DNA from: CAVSPO01 sp963730005
GTDB taxonomy: Bacteria; Actinomycetota; Actinomycetes; Propionibacteriales; Propionibacteriaceae
Length of the DNA: 64,000 nucleotides
NCBI GenBank assembly: GCA_963730005.1
Contig: CAVSPO010000023.1
Span: 186,001-250,000 of the forward strand
Reading direction: 5' to 3'
The notes beneath the pieces are model-generated. The model was not told the origin of the DNA. It saw only the letters and a program-made list of their open reading frames with translations, and searched no databases. Positions 24,361 to 33,664 of the stretch are shown one piece after another (the first letter of the stretch is position 1; the number at the start of each line of letters is the position of its first letter). The position numbers and the translations under genes were made by a program.

Positions 24361-26034
24361 TCAACCCCACAAACCCAGCACGGCGCTCAGCTCGGACCGC
24401 AGCTGTTGAATCCGGTCGTGCGCGCGATGCCGGGCACCCTGCAGGTCGGCCCTGGTGCCGGCGCGGTCGATCCGCACCTCCAGATAGCACTTCAACTTCG
24501 GCTCGGTGCCGGAGGGACGCACCACGACGTGGGTGCTGGCGCCGGTGAACTCGACGGCATCGGTGCCGGGCAGCTCGTCAGCGCAGTCCGCGCTGGTTGC
24601 CAGATCGCGGAAGTCGACCGGCTCACCGGCGAGCAGCTGCGGCGGAGTTGCCCGCAACTGGTGCATCGCTTCGTGGATGACGGCCATGTCGGTGACCCGG
24701 AAAGCCAGCTGACTGGTGGCGTACAGGCCGTACTCCAGGGCCAGCTCGTCGAGCCGGTCACCCAGCGTCTGGCCGTTGGCCTTGAGCTCAGCCACCAGGC
24801 GCAGCACCAGCACCAGGGCGGTGAGGCCGTCCTTGTCACGCACCCAGGCGGGGTCGCAGCAGTAGCCGATGGCCTCCTCGTAGCCGAAGACCAGACCCGG
24901 CACCCGCCCGATCCACTTGAAGCCGGTGAGTGTGCTCACGAAACGCTGACCGTGTGCCCTGGCCATCTCGCCCAGCAGGGTGGACGAGACGATCGAACAG
25001 GCGTAGCTGCCGCGGACTCCCTTGCGGAGGGCGTCGTCGGCCAGCAACCAGCCCAGTTCGTCACCGGACAACAACCGCCACTGGCCGTGGATCGGCGCGG
25101 CGGCGGCACAACGGTCGGCGTCCGGGTCGCTGGCGATCGCCACGTCGGCGTCGCACGCCCGGCCGAGCGCGATGGCAAGATCCATCGCTCCCGGCTCCTC
25201 CGGGTTGGGGAAGGGAATCGTGGGGAAGTCTGGGTCGGGCTGCGCTTGTTGGCGGACCACGATCGGCGAAGGGAAGCCGGCGGCCGTGACGACGCGTTGC
25301 ATGGTGGCGGTGCCCACGCCGTGCATGGCCGTGTACACCCAGCGCACGTCGCGAGGAGCGGCGCAGGCCACCAGCTGCCCAGCCCGCTGGGCGTAGGCGC
25401 TGACCAGTTCCGCACCCACCTTTCGGAAGCCACGACGCGGCAGTCGGGCGATCGGCTTGGCGGCCACCTCGGCAATGTGGGAGGAGATCTCGGTGTCGGT
25501 CGGTGGAATGATCTGCGACCCGTCGCCGAGATAGACCTTGAAACCGTTGTCCGCCCCGGGGTTGTGCGAAGCGGTGACGACGATGGCAGCAACACAGCTG
25601 AAGTGGCCGATTCCGAAGACCACCACCGGGGTTGGGGTCGGGCCGTCGGTGACCATGGCGTCGAAGCCCGCTCCCGCGAGGATCACGGCCGTGTCCTCGG
25701 CGAACTGCCGCGAGTTGTGCCGAGCGTCGTACCCCACCAGCACCGGACCCGAGTCGATGCCCTGAGCGATCAGCCAGGACGCGAATCCGGCAGCGGCACG
25801 AGTGACGACCACCCGGTTCATCCGGGCGGGGCCCGGCCCCATGGACGCTCTCAGACCGGCCGTGCCGAAGGTCAGTGGCCCGGCGAACTCGCTGGCCAAC
25901 TCCTGTTGGGCCGCCGGCTCGCCGGCTTGCGCCGCGGCCAGCTGGGCCCTCAGCTGGTCAGCGGTGACGGGGTCGGGGTCCTCCTGCAACCACGCCTTCG
26001 CGGCGCCTGCCAGTTCGGGACTGAGCGTGTTCAT
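24361..26034 (-). CDS. Phosphoglucomutase/phosphomannomutase (long type)
   Basis: This 557-residue alpha-phosphohexomutase of the PGM2-like long class converts hexose-1-phosphates and hexose-6-phosphates. Motifs: GTAGLRASMG, phosphoserine loop VVTASHNPGADNG, metal loop ASDPDADRC, sugar loop GYEEAIGY and phosphate loop VRPSGTEPKLKCYLE. Glucose versus mannose preference is not decidable. No canonical alpha-type ManB appears in the mannose cluster at 39-51 kb, so this enzyme could supply mannose-1-phosphate as well. The ATG at 26034 has AAAGGAG 8 nt upstream; an in-frame ATG at 26070 is less well supported. Confidence 0.9.
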   Translation of the reverse strand: MNTLSPELAGAAKAWLQEDPDPVTADQLRAQLAAAQAGEPAAQQELASEFAGPLTFGTAGLRASMGPGPARMNRVVVTRAAAGFASWLIAQGIDSGPVLVGYDARHNSRQFAEDTAVILAGAGFDAMVTDGPTPTPVVVFGIGHFSCVAAIVVTASHNPGADNGFKVYLGDGSQIIPPTDTEISSHIAEVAAKPIARLPRRGFRKVGAELVSAYAQRAGQLVACAAPRDVRWVYTAMHGVGTATMQRVVTAAGFPSPIVVRQQAQPDPDFPTIPFPNPEEPGAMDLAIALGRACDADVAIASDPDADRCAAAAPIHGQWRLLSGDELGWLLADDALRKGVRGSYACSIVSSTLLGEMARAHGQRFVSTLTGFKWIGRVPGLVFGYEEAIGYCCDPAWVRDKDGLTALVLVLRLVAELKANGQTLGDRLDELALEYGLYATSQLAFRVTDMAVIHEAMHQLRATPPQLLAGEPVDFRDLATSADCADELPGTDAVEFTGASTHVVVRPSGTEPKLKCYLEVRIDRAGTRADLQGARHRAHDRIQQLRSELSAVLGLWG

Positions 26035-26106
26035 CGGCGGACTCCTTTCGCCCACTGCACTCACTGCCACTGTAGGACCGGTGCGGAATCGTGAGAAGCA
26101 ACCCCG

Positions 26107-26811
26107 TCACACCCAGGTCATCGCGAACGGCATGAGTAGGGCAGTCACGATCGCGGCGACGGCCATCGCGATACTCGACATCGAGCCGCACAGGCTGCTG
26201 CGTTCCAGGGCCTTGGAGGTGCCGATGGCATGGGCACAGGTACCCATGGCCAAGCCGGCAGCGACGTCGGCGTCCACCCCCTTGCCCAGCCGGAAGAACA
26301 ACGGAGCCAGCAGTGCCCCCAGCAGTGCGGTCACCATCACCCCAACCACCGTGAGAGCCGCGACGCCGCCGTACTGTTCGCTGATCGTCAGCGCCACCGG
26401 CAGCGTCACCCCGCGAGGCAACAGCGAGGTCAAGGCCTGCTCGTCCAGGCCGGCCACCTTGCCCATCACCAGCACCAGGCCGACCGACACGAAGGTGCCC
26501 GCGGTGGTCGACACCAGGATCGGCAAAAGGTCACGTTTCACCGTGCTGAGGTTCTGGTAGAGAGGAACGGCCAGGCACACCGTCAAGGGGCCCAGGAATG
26601 TTCTGATGACGTCACCGCCCACGGCGTAGGCCTGGTAGTCCAGACCCAACCCGCTGAGCAGGGCGATGAGCACGGTCACGGCGACGATCAGGGGTTGCAG
26701 GATGCTCCACCGGAAACGCCTGAACAAGGCGACACCCAGCAGATAGCTGGCGACGGTCAGCAGGATGCCGGTCGCCGGCCGGGCCAGCAGCTGGTTGGCG
26801 GTTTCGATCAT
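26107..26811 (-). CDS. lrgB: LrgB/CidB family membrane protein
   Basis: This 234-residue polytopic protein has about six or seven helices and the LrgB signatures FLGPLTVCLAVPLYQN, LLPRGVTLPVALTISEQ and GTCAHAIGTSKALE. In Gram-positive bacteria LrgAB/CidAB act as holin-like partners and, in recent work, in export or uptake of pyruvate or glycolate-like metabolites. Its start overlaps the end of lrgA by 4 bp, indicating translational coupling. Confidence 0.92.
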   Translation of the reverse strand: MIETANQLLARPATGILLTVASYLLGVALFRRFRWSILQPLIVAVTVLIALLSGLGLDYQAYAVGGDVIRTFLGPLTVCLAVPLYQNLSTVKRDLLPILVSTTAGTFVSVGLVLVMGKVAGLDEQALTSLLPRGVTLPVALTISEQYGGVAALTVVGVMVTALLGALLAPLFFRLGKGVDADVAAGLAMGTCAHAIGTSKALERSSLCGSMSSIAMAVAAIVTALLMPFAMTWV

Positions 26812-27173
26812 CCCTTCACCTGGTTCCTGCGCTGCAGCCGCTGCACCAGACGTGCGGTGCCGTACGTGGTCAGGTAGACGCAGCAGATCCCGACCAGACA
26901 GATCACCGCCACCGACATCCAGGTGTCGGCCAGCTGCGTCCAGTAGGCCCCCAGGCCCACCGCGGCCGGGATGAAGAAGAGCGTCATGTTGGACAGCAGG
27001 AAGTTGGCCACGTCCTGGATCTGTTCCAGTCTGAGCACGCCGGTGCTGAGCAGCACGAACAGCACCAACATGCCGAGCACACTGCCCGGGAAGTTGACCG
27101 GGACCAGCGCCATCACCGCCTCACAGCCGACATAGATGGTCAGGATGATGCCCAGCTGCTTCAACAGTTTCAC
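26808..27173 (-). CDS. lrgA: LrgA/CidA family holin-like membrane protein
   Basis: This 121-residue protein has four membrane helices. LrgA family cues are VPVNFPGSVLGMLVLF and a loop (LRLEQIQDVANFLLSNMTLFFIPAAVG). It partners LrgB, encoded immediately downstream with a 4-bp overlap. The GTG at 27173 was chosen because GGGAG sits about 8 nt upstream and the family begins here; the open frame extends further upstream. A TAGGCT hexamer about 38 nt upstream probably drives the pair. The gene is divergent from the xanthine dehydrogenase genes. Confidence 0.9.
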   Translation of the reverse strand: MKLLKQLGIILTIYVGCEAVMALVPVNFPGSVLGMLVLFVLLSTGVLRLEQIQDVANFLLSNMTLFFIPAAVGLGAYWTQLADTWMSVAVICLVGICCVYLTTYGTARLVQRLQRRNQVKG

Positions 27174-27210
27174 GACCGCTCCCAACAGACGACGCCCCGG
27201 TGATTGGTTC

Positions 27211-27216
27211 AGCCTA
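27211..27216 (-). promoter_or_regulatory. lrgAB -10 (with leader)
   Basis: TAGGCT on the minus strand, 37 nt upstream of GTG 27173, giving a leader of about 30 nt that carries GGGAG. Confidence 0.45.
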
Positions 27217-27371
27217 AGGGCCCGTGGATTGCGCGCCGTGGTGGCCCCTGTCCCAGCAACTCGCGTTGAGCTGACGTGTGAGAGAATTGGAGACCAAGCT
27301 GACGCACGCCGGGTGGCCGCCGTCCGCCCGACACGCCTGGCAGTTGGGCTGCAACCGTTTCGGGGGAGAGC

Positions 27372-29772
27372 ATGGGAATCGACCAGGTCCAACCGTCCGC
27401 CGCCCAGGTGGACACCCAGCCGATCGCCGTGGACCAGCCCCAGTCGCCATCGCCCGCGGCGGGGGGCGTGGTGGGGCAGAGCCTGCCGCGCGTCGACGCC
27501 GTCGACAAGGTGCTGGGCCGCGCCAAGTACGCCGACGACCTGTGTCCGTCCAATGCACTGTGGGCCAAGATCATGCACTCCACCATCGCCCACGGCATGG
27601 TGACCTCCATCGACACCTCGCTGGCCGAGCAGGTGCCGGGTGTGGTGAAGGTGCTGACCTGCTTCGACGTGCCCAACTTTCCGTTCCCGACCGCCGGGCA
27701 CCCCTGGTCAACCGACCCCGCTCACCGCGACGTCGCCGACCGGCTGCTGCTGAACCGTCACGTCCGCTACTGGGGCGATGAGATCGCGGTGGTGATCGCC
27801 GAGACCGAGCTGGCCGCGAAGGCCGGCGTGACTGCGTTGAGCGCCGAGTACGAGGAATACCCCTTCGTGCTCGACCCCTTTGAAGCGATGAAGCCTGGCG
27901 CTGCGCGGATTCATGAGGAGTTCCCCGGCAACATCCTCAAGCACACCTCGCTGTCAGTGGGCGACTACGACCGGGCGACCGCCGAGCCCGGGCTCACCAA
28001 GGTTGAGGGCTGGTACGACGTGGGCACCGTCCAACACGCCCAGATGGAGAATCACGTCTGCTTCGCGGAGATGGAGGGTGGCCGGATCACGGTCACCACC
28101 TCCACGCAGATCCCGCACATCACCCGGCGCGTGGTGGGCCAGGCGCTGGGCATCGGCTGGGGCAACGTCCGGATCATCAAGCCGTACATCGGTGGTGGCT
28201 TCGGCAACAAGCAGGATGCGCTCTACGAGCCGCTCTGCGCCTGGTGCACCACCCAGGTGGGCGGTCGGGTGGTGAAGATCGACTCCACCCGCGAAGAGAC
28301 CTTCGTCAGCAGCCGGGTGCGCCACGCCATGAAGATCAAGATCACCAGCTGGGTGCGTCCCGACGGCACCTTCGCCGCCAGACGCTACGAGGCGTACTCG
28401 GATCAGGGCGGTTACGCCTCCCACGGCCACAGCATCGCTGCCAAGGGGCTGAACTGTTTCCCCGAGCTCTACCAGTGCGCCAACGTGTCGCGGCGACGCC
28501 TACACCGTCTACACGAACAAGCCCACCTCCGGCGCGATGCGCGGCTACGGCATCCCACAGGCCATGTGGGCCGGCGAGTGCCACATCGACGACATCTGCA
28601 CCCAGTTGGGCTTCGACCCCTACGAGTTCCGGTTGCTGAACTCGATGGAGCGCGGGCACGTCAACAACTTCAACAAGAACGAGAACTTCGACGACTCGCT
28701 GCGCCAGACCCTGATCAAGGGTGCGGACCACATCGACTTCCGGGCGCTGCGCGATCGCTACCAACACCAGGACCCCCAGGCTCGAGTTCGGCGTGGTGTG
28801 GGAGTGGCGTCCTTCTGGTACAACACCGGCGTCTGGCCCATCTCGCTGGAGACCAGCGCGGCCCGCATGCTTGTCAACGAGGACGGCACCCTGCAGCTGC
28901 AACTGGGTGAGACCGAGATCGGCCAGGGCGCAGACACGGTCTTCGCCCAGATGACCGCCGACTCGGTCGGGGTGCCCTTCCAGGACGTGCACGTGATCAG
29001 CACCCAGGACACTGACGTCACGCCCTTCGGGCTGGGTGCCTACGCATCCCGGCAGACCTACATGGCCGGCTTCGTGATCAGGGAGACCGGCAGACAGCTG
29101 CGCACCAAGATCCTGGCGAGGGCCAACGCGCTGACCAGAGTGCCGGTCGCCGACCTCGACCTGGTCCAGGGGTTCCTGGTTCGCACCAGCGACGAGCGTC
29201 GCCTGATGTCGCTCGGCGAGCTGGCCACCGAGGTCCTCTACTCGACCACCCACAGCGAGCACCTCGCGGCCGAGCACACCTATCAGATCAAATCGAACGC
29301 CTACTCGTTCGGGTGTTCCTTCGCCGAGGTCGAGGTCGACATGGACCTGTGCCAGGCAAAGGTGCTGCGGCTGGTCAACGTGCACGACGCCGGTCAGCTG
29401 ATCAACCCCGCGCTGGCGGCAGCGCAGGTGCACGGCGGACAGTCGATGGCCATCGGCCTGGGCCTGTACGAGGAGTTGCGGTTCGACCCGCGGACCGGGC
29501 GGGCGTTGAACGACAACCTGCTCGACTACAAGCTGGCCACCGCCCTCGACCACCCAGACCTGGAGGCCCTGTTCGTGGAGAACTACGAGCCCACCAGCGC
29601 CTTCGGCACCAAGGCCCTCGGCGAACCACCCACCTGTTCGCCGGCCCCGGCCATCCGGAACGCGATCCTGCAGGCAACCGGGGTGGCGTTCAACCACGCC
29701 CCCATCACCCCGCACCACATGTTTGCCGAATTCTCCGCAGCGGGCCTGCTGCGCGACGGGGCGGAAGGCTAG
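27372..29772 (+). pseudogene. xdhA: Xanthine dehydrogenase molybdenum-binding subunit, interrupted by one frameshift
   Basis: Two frames together encode a complete ~800-residue molybdopterin subunit. The first part runs from ATG 27372 (GGGGGAG upstream) through VDKVLGRAKYADDL, KPYIGGGFGNKQDALYEP and FPELYQCANV. The second continues GDAYTVYTNKPTSGAMRGYG, GETEIGQGADTVFAQM and GEPPTCSPAPAIRNAI, which holds the active-site Glu. The switch is near 28488: dropping one base there gives an unbroken N-V-R-G-D-A-Y-T. Unspliced translation ends at 28910. A single-base insertion, real or a sequencing error, explains this. The enzyme would oxidise hypoxanthine and xanthine to urate. FAD and iron-sulfur genes follow directly and are intact. 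Confidence 0.88.
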
Positions 29773-29774
29773 CC

Positions 29775-30656
29775 ATGTACGACATCAAGAAGCTGCACGA
29801 GGCGGGTTCTGTCGGGCAGGCAATCCAGCTGCTGGCAGACCATCCCGAGGCGAGGGTGTTGGCCGGCGGGTCCGACCTGCTGATCAAACTGCGCGACGGC
29901 AAGCTGGGCGACCTTGAGCTGGTCAGCATCCAGGGCGTGGACGAACTGCGCCAGATCGCTGTCGGTGACGACGGCACGCTGCGTGTCGGGAGTCTGTGCA
30001 GCTTCAGTCAGGTGGCCGAGTCCCACCTGGTGCGCAAGTCCGTCAATTCGCTGCCCGAGGCCTTGCTGACCATCGGTGGACCGCAGGTGCGCAACATCGG
30101 CACCATCGGCGGCAACGTCTGCAACGGCGTCACCAGCGCCGACTCGGCGTCCACCTGCTTCGCCTGGGATGCGGAGCTGGAGCTGGTGGGGCCGCAGGGC
30201 ACCCGGCAGGTTGCGATCACAGATTTCTACCTGGGAGCCGGTGTCGTCGACCTGCGCCCGGCCGAGCTGCTGACCGCCATCGTGTTCGCGCCGCAGGCAT
30301 ACCAGGGCTACAAGGGTGCCTACATCAAGTACGCCATGCGCAACGCCCTCGACATCGCCACCGTCAACTGCGCCACCTCGGTCCGGCTGTCGGAGGACCG
30401 GCGAACGTTGCTGGACGCCCGGATCGCTTTCGGCGTCGCCGGCCCTACGCCGCGGCGTGCCCCGCACGGTGAGGCCGTGCTGAACAGTCAGCCCGTCGGC
30501 CTCGGGTTGGTGGACGCAGCCGCCCGGGCCGCGCTGGAAGACACCTCGGCGCGGGACAGCTGGCGGGCCGCGAAGGCATTCCGCGAACACCTGTTGCAGG
30601 AGTTGACCCGCAGGTGCCTGATCAAGTCCATCAAGAGGGCCGGAGGCGAACTGTGA
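29775..30656 (+). CDS. xdhB: Xanthine dehydrogenase FAD-binding subunit
   Basis: This 293-residue protein matches the length of E. coli XdhB. FAD-binding signatures are RVLAGGSDLLIKLRDG (pyrophosphate loop) and the VRNIGTIGGNVCNGVTSADS segment. It passes electrons from the iron-sulfur subunit to NAD. The ATG lies 2 bp after the molybdenum-subunit stop, and the stop overlaps the next gene by 4 bp. The order molybdenum-FAD-iron-sulfur is that of xdhABC in E. coli. Confidence 0.92.
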   Translation: MYDIKKLHEAGSVGQAIQLLADHPEARVLAGGSDLLIKLRDGKLGDLELVSIQGVDELRQIAVGDDGTLRVGSLCSFSQVAESHLVRKSVNSLPEALLTIGGPQVRNIGTIGGNVCNGVTSADSASTCFAWDAELELVGPQGTRQVAITDFYLGAGVVDLRPAELLTAIVFAPQAYQGYKGAYIKYAMRNALDIATVNCATSVRLSEDRRTLLDARIAFGVAGPTPRRAPHGEAVLNSQPVGLGLVDAAARAALEDTSARDSWRAAKAFREHLLQELTRRCLIKSIKRAGGEL

Positions 30657-31192
30657 ACGAGCCGCAATTCAAGGAATTGCACGCCACGATCAACGGCACC
30701 TCTGTGACCAGGATGGTCGACGTGCGCGCCAGCCTCACCGACCTGCTGCGTAACGATCTGCGGCTGACGTCGGTGAAGAAAGGCTGCGAGGTGGGGGAGT
30801 GCGGCGCCTGCACTGTGCTGATCGACGGTCGCGCCTTCAACTCCTGCATCTATCTGGCGGTCTGGGCCGAGGGCAAGGACATCCGGACGGTGGAGGGGCT
30901 GGCCAGCCCTGAAGGTGAGCTCAGCCTCGTGCAGCAGGCATTCATCGACGAAACCGCCGTCCAGTGCGGCTTCTGCACGCCCGGACTGTTGATGGTGGCC
31001 ACCGAGATCGTCGAAACCGGTCAGGCGCATGAACGCGACGAGTTGCGGCGCCGGCTGGCCGGCAACCTGTGCCGATGCACCGGGTACGAGAACATCGTCA
31101 ACGCCGTCGAGCTGGCTGTACACCGCAACCTCACGCTCGCCGAGCTGGAGGGCAGCGACGACTGGGACCCGCAGGACGAGCTGCTCAGCTGA
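30653..31192 (+). CDS. xdhC: Xanthine dehydrogenase 2Fe-2S subunit
   Basis: This 179-residue electron-transfer subunit carries two [2Fe-2S] sites. The plant-ferredoxin-type site is GCEVGECGACTVL with a later Cys in AFNSCIYLA. The second, helical site is QCGFCTPGLLM with CRCTGYENI. It links the molybdenum centre to FAD. GTG 30653 overlaps the upstream TGA (GTGA), with GGAGG 7 nt before it. XdhC here follows the E. coli structural-subunit naming, not the maturation factor of the same name used in Rhodobacter. No maturation factor is visible nearby. Confidence 0.93.
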   Translation: MNEPQFKELHATINGTSVTRMVDVRASLTDLLRNDLRLTSVKKGCEVGECGACTVLIDGRAFNSCIYLAVWAEGKDIRTVEGLASPEGELSLVQQAFIDETAVQCGFCTPGLLMVATEIVETGQAHERDELRRRLAGNLCRCTGYENIVNAVELAVHRNLTLAELEGSDDWDPQDELLS

Positions 31193-31205
31193 ACCGAGCG
31201 CCTCG

Positions 31206-32099
31206 TCAGTCGAACAGGCCGCCGAAGAAGTCGCCGATTTCCCCGAAACCGTCAGCGAGGCCTTCACCCAGGTTGCCCAGACCGTCGCCGATTTCGCCGA
31301 ACCCGTCCGCGAGCCCGTCTCCGACGCCCCCGAAGGCGTCGCCCACGCCGCTGCCGATCTCACCGAAGCCCTCACCGATACCGGAAGCCAGGCCGCCGAC
31401 CATCCAGGGCATCATGGACATCGTGTTGAAGATCATCGAGGTCAGCATCACGTCGGCGATCAGGTTGCTGCCCGACCAGCGCGAGTAGTAGCCCTGCGCC
31501 CACGGCGCGTACGCCTGGCCGCCCTCCCAGTAGGGCACCCGCTTCGAGCCGTCCATCACCGTCCGGTAGTTGGGTTGTGCGCCCACCGCGACGCGCTGGG
31601 CGCAGGACTCGCAGGCCGGCACGTCCCGGGTCGCGCCGCCGGCTGGTGCCCAGGACACGTTCTCGATCGACGGGCCATGGGCCGGGTCGAAGAAGCAGGG
31701 CGGCAGTTTGCGCGGCAGCGGCTGGTTGTCGACCCGGGCCTTCACACAGGCGATCGAGTACCGGCCGTCCTCGAGGATGGCCGTCACATTCCTGATCTCG
31801 TCCGGGTTCTGCACGGCATCCAGTGACTGCTTGGCGTTGTCGTAGGCGTCCAGAGCCCGGGTGTAGTCATCCTGCATCTCGGCATCCAACGGGTGCCCGG
31901 CCACCTCGGAGTCGAGGCGCTGCAGCTCTTCGCCGAACTTGGTGACGTCCTCGTCAGCAGCCTTGCGGCTGGTGGTGAGCTGGCTTTCCAGCAGCTGCTG
32001 TTCCTGGCGCGTCTCGACCTGACGCCGCTTCGCCGAGCGAGCAACGGTGAAGAGCATGGCGACAACGATCAACAGCAACAGCAACGTCGTGAAGGACAT
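31206..32099 (-). CDS. Membrane-anchored protein with Cys cluster and Gly-rich C-terminal repeats
   Basis: Function unknown. The 297-residue protein has an N-terminal membrane helix (SFTTLLLLLIVVAMLFTVA), a coiled coil (about 22-105), a Cys/His module (PPCFFDPAHGPS and VPACESCAQRV) that could bind zinc, then YWEGGQAYAPWAQGYYSRW. It ends in about 55 residues of glycine-zipper repeats in which GLADGFGEIGD occurs twice exactly. The Cys module occurs, as I recall, in other uncharacterised actinobacterial surface proteins. The start ATG has GACACT 6 nt upstream and no ribosome binding site. It is divergent from corA across 86 bp. Confidence 0.7.
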   Translation of the reverse strand: MSFTTLLLLLIVVAMLFTVARSAKRRQVETRQEQQLLESQLTTSRKAADEDVTKFGEELQRLDSEVAGHPLDAEMQDDYTRALDAYDNAKQSLDAVQNPDEIRNVTAILEDGRYSIACVKARVDNQPLPRKLPPCFFDPAHGPSIENVSWAPAGGATRDVPACESCAQRVAVGAQPNYRTVMDGSKRVPYWEGGQAYAPWAQGYYSRWSGSNLIADVMLTSMIFNTMSMMPWMVGGLASGIGEGFGEIGSGVGDAFGGVGDGLADGFGEIGDGLGNLGEGLADGFGEIGDFFGGLFD

Positions 32100-32111
32100 G
32101 ACACCAGTGTC
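32100..32111. promoter_or_regulatory. Short palindrome over the start of the 31206-32099 gene
   Basis: GACAC-CA-GTGTC has perfect 5-bp arms covering the predicted -10 of the minus-strand gene. The word CTGGTGTCATG also occurs at the divergent corA start, so shared control is possible. Confidence 0.3.
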
Positions 32112-32173
32112 CCCCGACCGCCAAGTTGGCGCACATTGGAGCCCCGCAGTCCTGGGCTTGTCAGCCGGCCCTC

Positions 32174-32179
32174 TACGCT
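32174..32179 (+). promoter_or_regulatory. corA -10 (leaderless)
   Basis: TACGCT, 6 nt before ATG 32186. Confidence 0.5.
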
Positions 32180-32185
32180 GGTGTC

Positions 32186-33214
32186 ATGACTGCAGTGTCG
32201 GCCAACCCAGCCGGGCAATCCCAACCGCCCGCGCTGCGGGGCAGGGTCTGGCAGGAAGGGCGGCTGACCACAAGGGTTTTCGAGCTGGCTGAGCTGGACG
32301 GGTTGATCGCCGACCCCCAGTTGCTGGTCTGGGCCGACCTGCTCGCCCCCGACGAGGCGACGCTGGTGCAGATGGGTGAGGAGCTCGGGCTGTCGCCGCT
32401 GGCTCTGGAGGACGCGGTGGCGCCGCACGAACGGCCGAAAGCCACCCGCCACGAGCACCACAGTTTCATCACCGTCTACGCCACACTTCTCGAGCCGGGC
32501 CCCGATGGTGAACTCGCACTGCTGCAGTCTCGGGTGTCCGCCTTCGTGCTCGACAATGCCCTGATCACGGTCCGTGCCGACGGGTTGCTCGACATGGACC
32601 GGGTGGTGGCTCTGTGGGACGACAACCCTCAGCTCGTCCAGTTCGGGGTGCTGGGGCTGTTGCACGGCCTGCTCGACGTCGTCGTCGATGACCAGTTCCT
32701 GGTGATGCAGCACCTGGACGACCGGCTGGAGGCGATGGAGGACCTGCTGTTCGAGGAAACGCCGGCGGTCAACAACCGCGAGGTGCAGCGGCGCACCTTC
32801 CGGGTGCGCCACGAGCTGGTGGAACTGCGCCGCAACGTGCTGCCGATGCGTGACGTGGTGAACGCTGTGATGCGAAACGGCCAGAACTGGCCGACGCAGT
32901 TGCGCAGCTACTACGACGACCTGCTCGACCACGTGCTGCGCGCCTCTGAGTGGAGCGAGTCGTTGCGCGACATGATCGCCAACCTTTTCGAGTCGAGTCT
33001 GGCCCTCAACGACACCCGGATGAACGAGGTGATGAAGCGGTTGGCGGCCTGGGCCGCGATCATCGCCGTGCCGACACTGATCACCGGATGGTTCGGCATG
33101 AACATTCCCTACTGGGGCTTCGGGACCTTGCTGGGGGTGGTGCTGTGCACGGGGCTGATGCTGGTGTCCATGATCACCCTTTTCGTCTCCTTCCGGTCAC
33201 GGGACTGGCTGTGA
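32186..33214 (+). CDS. corA: CorA family magnesium/divalent cation channel
   Basis: This 342-residue protein has a large cytoplasmic N-terminal domain with the usual long helix (RRTFRVRHELVELRRNVLPMRDVV). Two C-terminal membrane helices are joined by the selectivity loop; the GMN motif is in GWFGMNIPYWGF. It forms a pentameric channel for Mg2+ (or Co2+/Ni2+). The start is leaderless. The stop overlaps the GTG of the following lipoprotein gene by 4 bp. Confidence 0.93.
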   Translation: MTAVSANPAGQSQPPALRGRVWQEGRLTTRVFELAELDGLIADPQLLVWADLLAPDEATLVQMGEELGLSPLALEDAVAPHERPKATRHEHHSFITVYATLLEPGPDGELALLQSRVSAFVLDNALITVRADGLLDMDRVVALWDDNPQLVQFGVLGLLHGLLDVVVDDQFLVMQHLDDRLEAMEDLLFEETPAVNNREVQRRTFRVRHELVELRRNVLPMRDVVNAVMRNGQNWPTQLRSYYDDLLDHVLRASEWSESLRDMIANLFESSLALNDTRMNEVMKRLAAWAAIIAVPTLITGWFGMNIPYWGFGTLLGVVLCTGLMLVSMITLFVSFRSRDWL

Positions 33215-33639
33215 GCACCGTGCGGTTGGTTGTCGTCCTTGCCACGGTGACGGCAGTGTTGGGGCTCGCCGGGTGCACCGCCAGTGGTGCCGTCACGGTC
33301 GACACGGCAAACCCGGGCGCCACCGCCGTGCTGGCCCCGGTCCCGCAGGGGGCGGCCACGTTGGCGCAGCTGGGGGTGCGCAACGGGCCCGGGCACCTGA
33401 CCCTGCCCCAGACGGTGCAGCTCAGCCACGTCGTCGACCAACCCAACCTGGTGACCCTGGTCATTGATCCGACTGACGGCGCCAGGGTGCAGGAACACCT
33501 GAGCGTCCAGGTTCCGCTCGAGGGTGGCGCCGTCATTGCTCGCAGCGAGGACGCGCTGGTCTTCTCCATCCAGGGCTGGGACGGTGCCTACACCTTCAAT
33601 GATCAACAGGCGGCGCTGGCCCTGCGACGATCCGGCTGA
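33211..33639 (+). CDS. Small predicted lipoprotein
   Basis: This 142-residue protein has a lipoprotein signal peptide: VSTVRLVVVLATVTAVLGLAGC, with the lipobox Cys at residue 22. The mature part is about 120 residues, beta-rich in appearance, with no recognised domain (LGVRNGPGHLTLPQTVQL and a final VFSIQGWDGAYTF). It should be anchored to the outer face of the membrane. The GTGA overlap with corA indicates coupled translation, so a role near CorA is possible but unproven. The GTG at 33211 was chosen over an upstream ATG because it gives a complete signal peptide. Confidence 0.7.
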   Translation: MSTVRLVVVLATVTAVLGLAGCTASGAVTVDTANPGATAVLAPVPQGAATLAQLGVRNGPGHLTLPQTVQLSHVVDQPNLVTLVIDPTDGARVQEHLSVQVPLEGGAVIARSEDALVFSIQGWDGAYTFNDQQAALALRRSG

Positions 33640-33664
33640 GCGCGCTGGCGCCAGGCTCCAGAAG

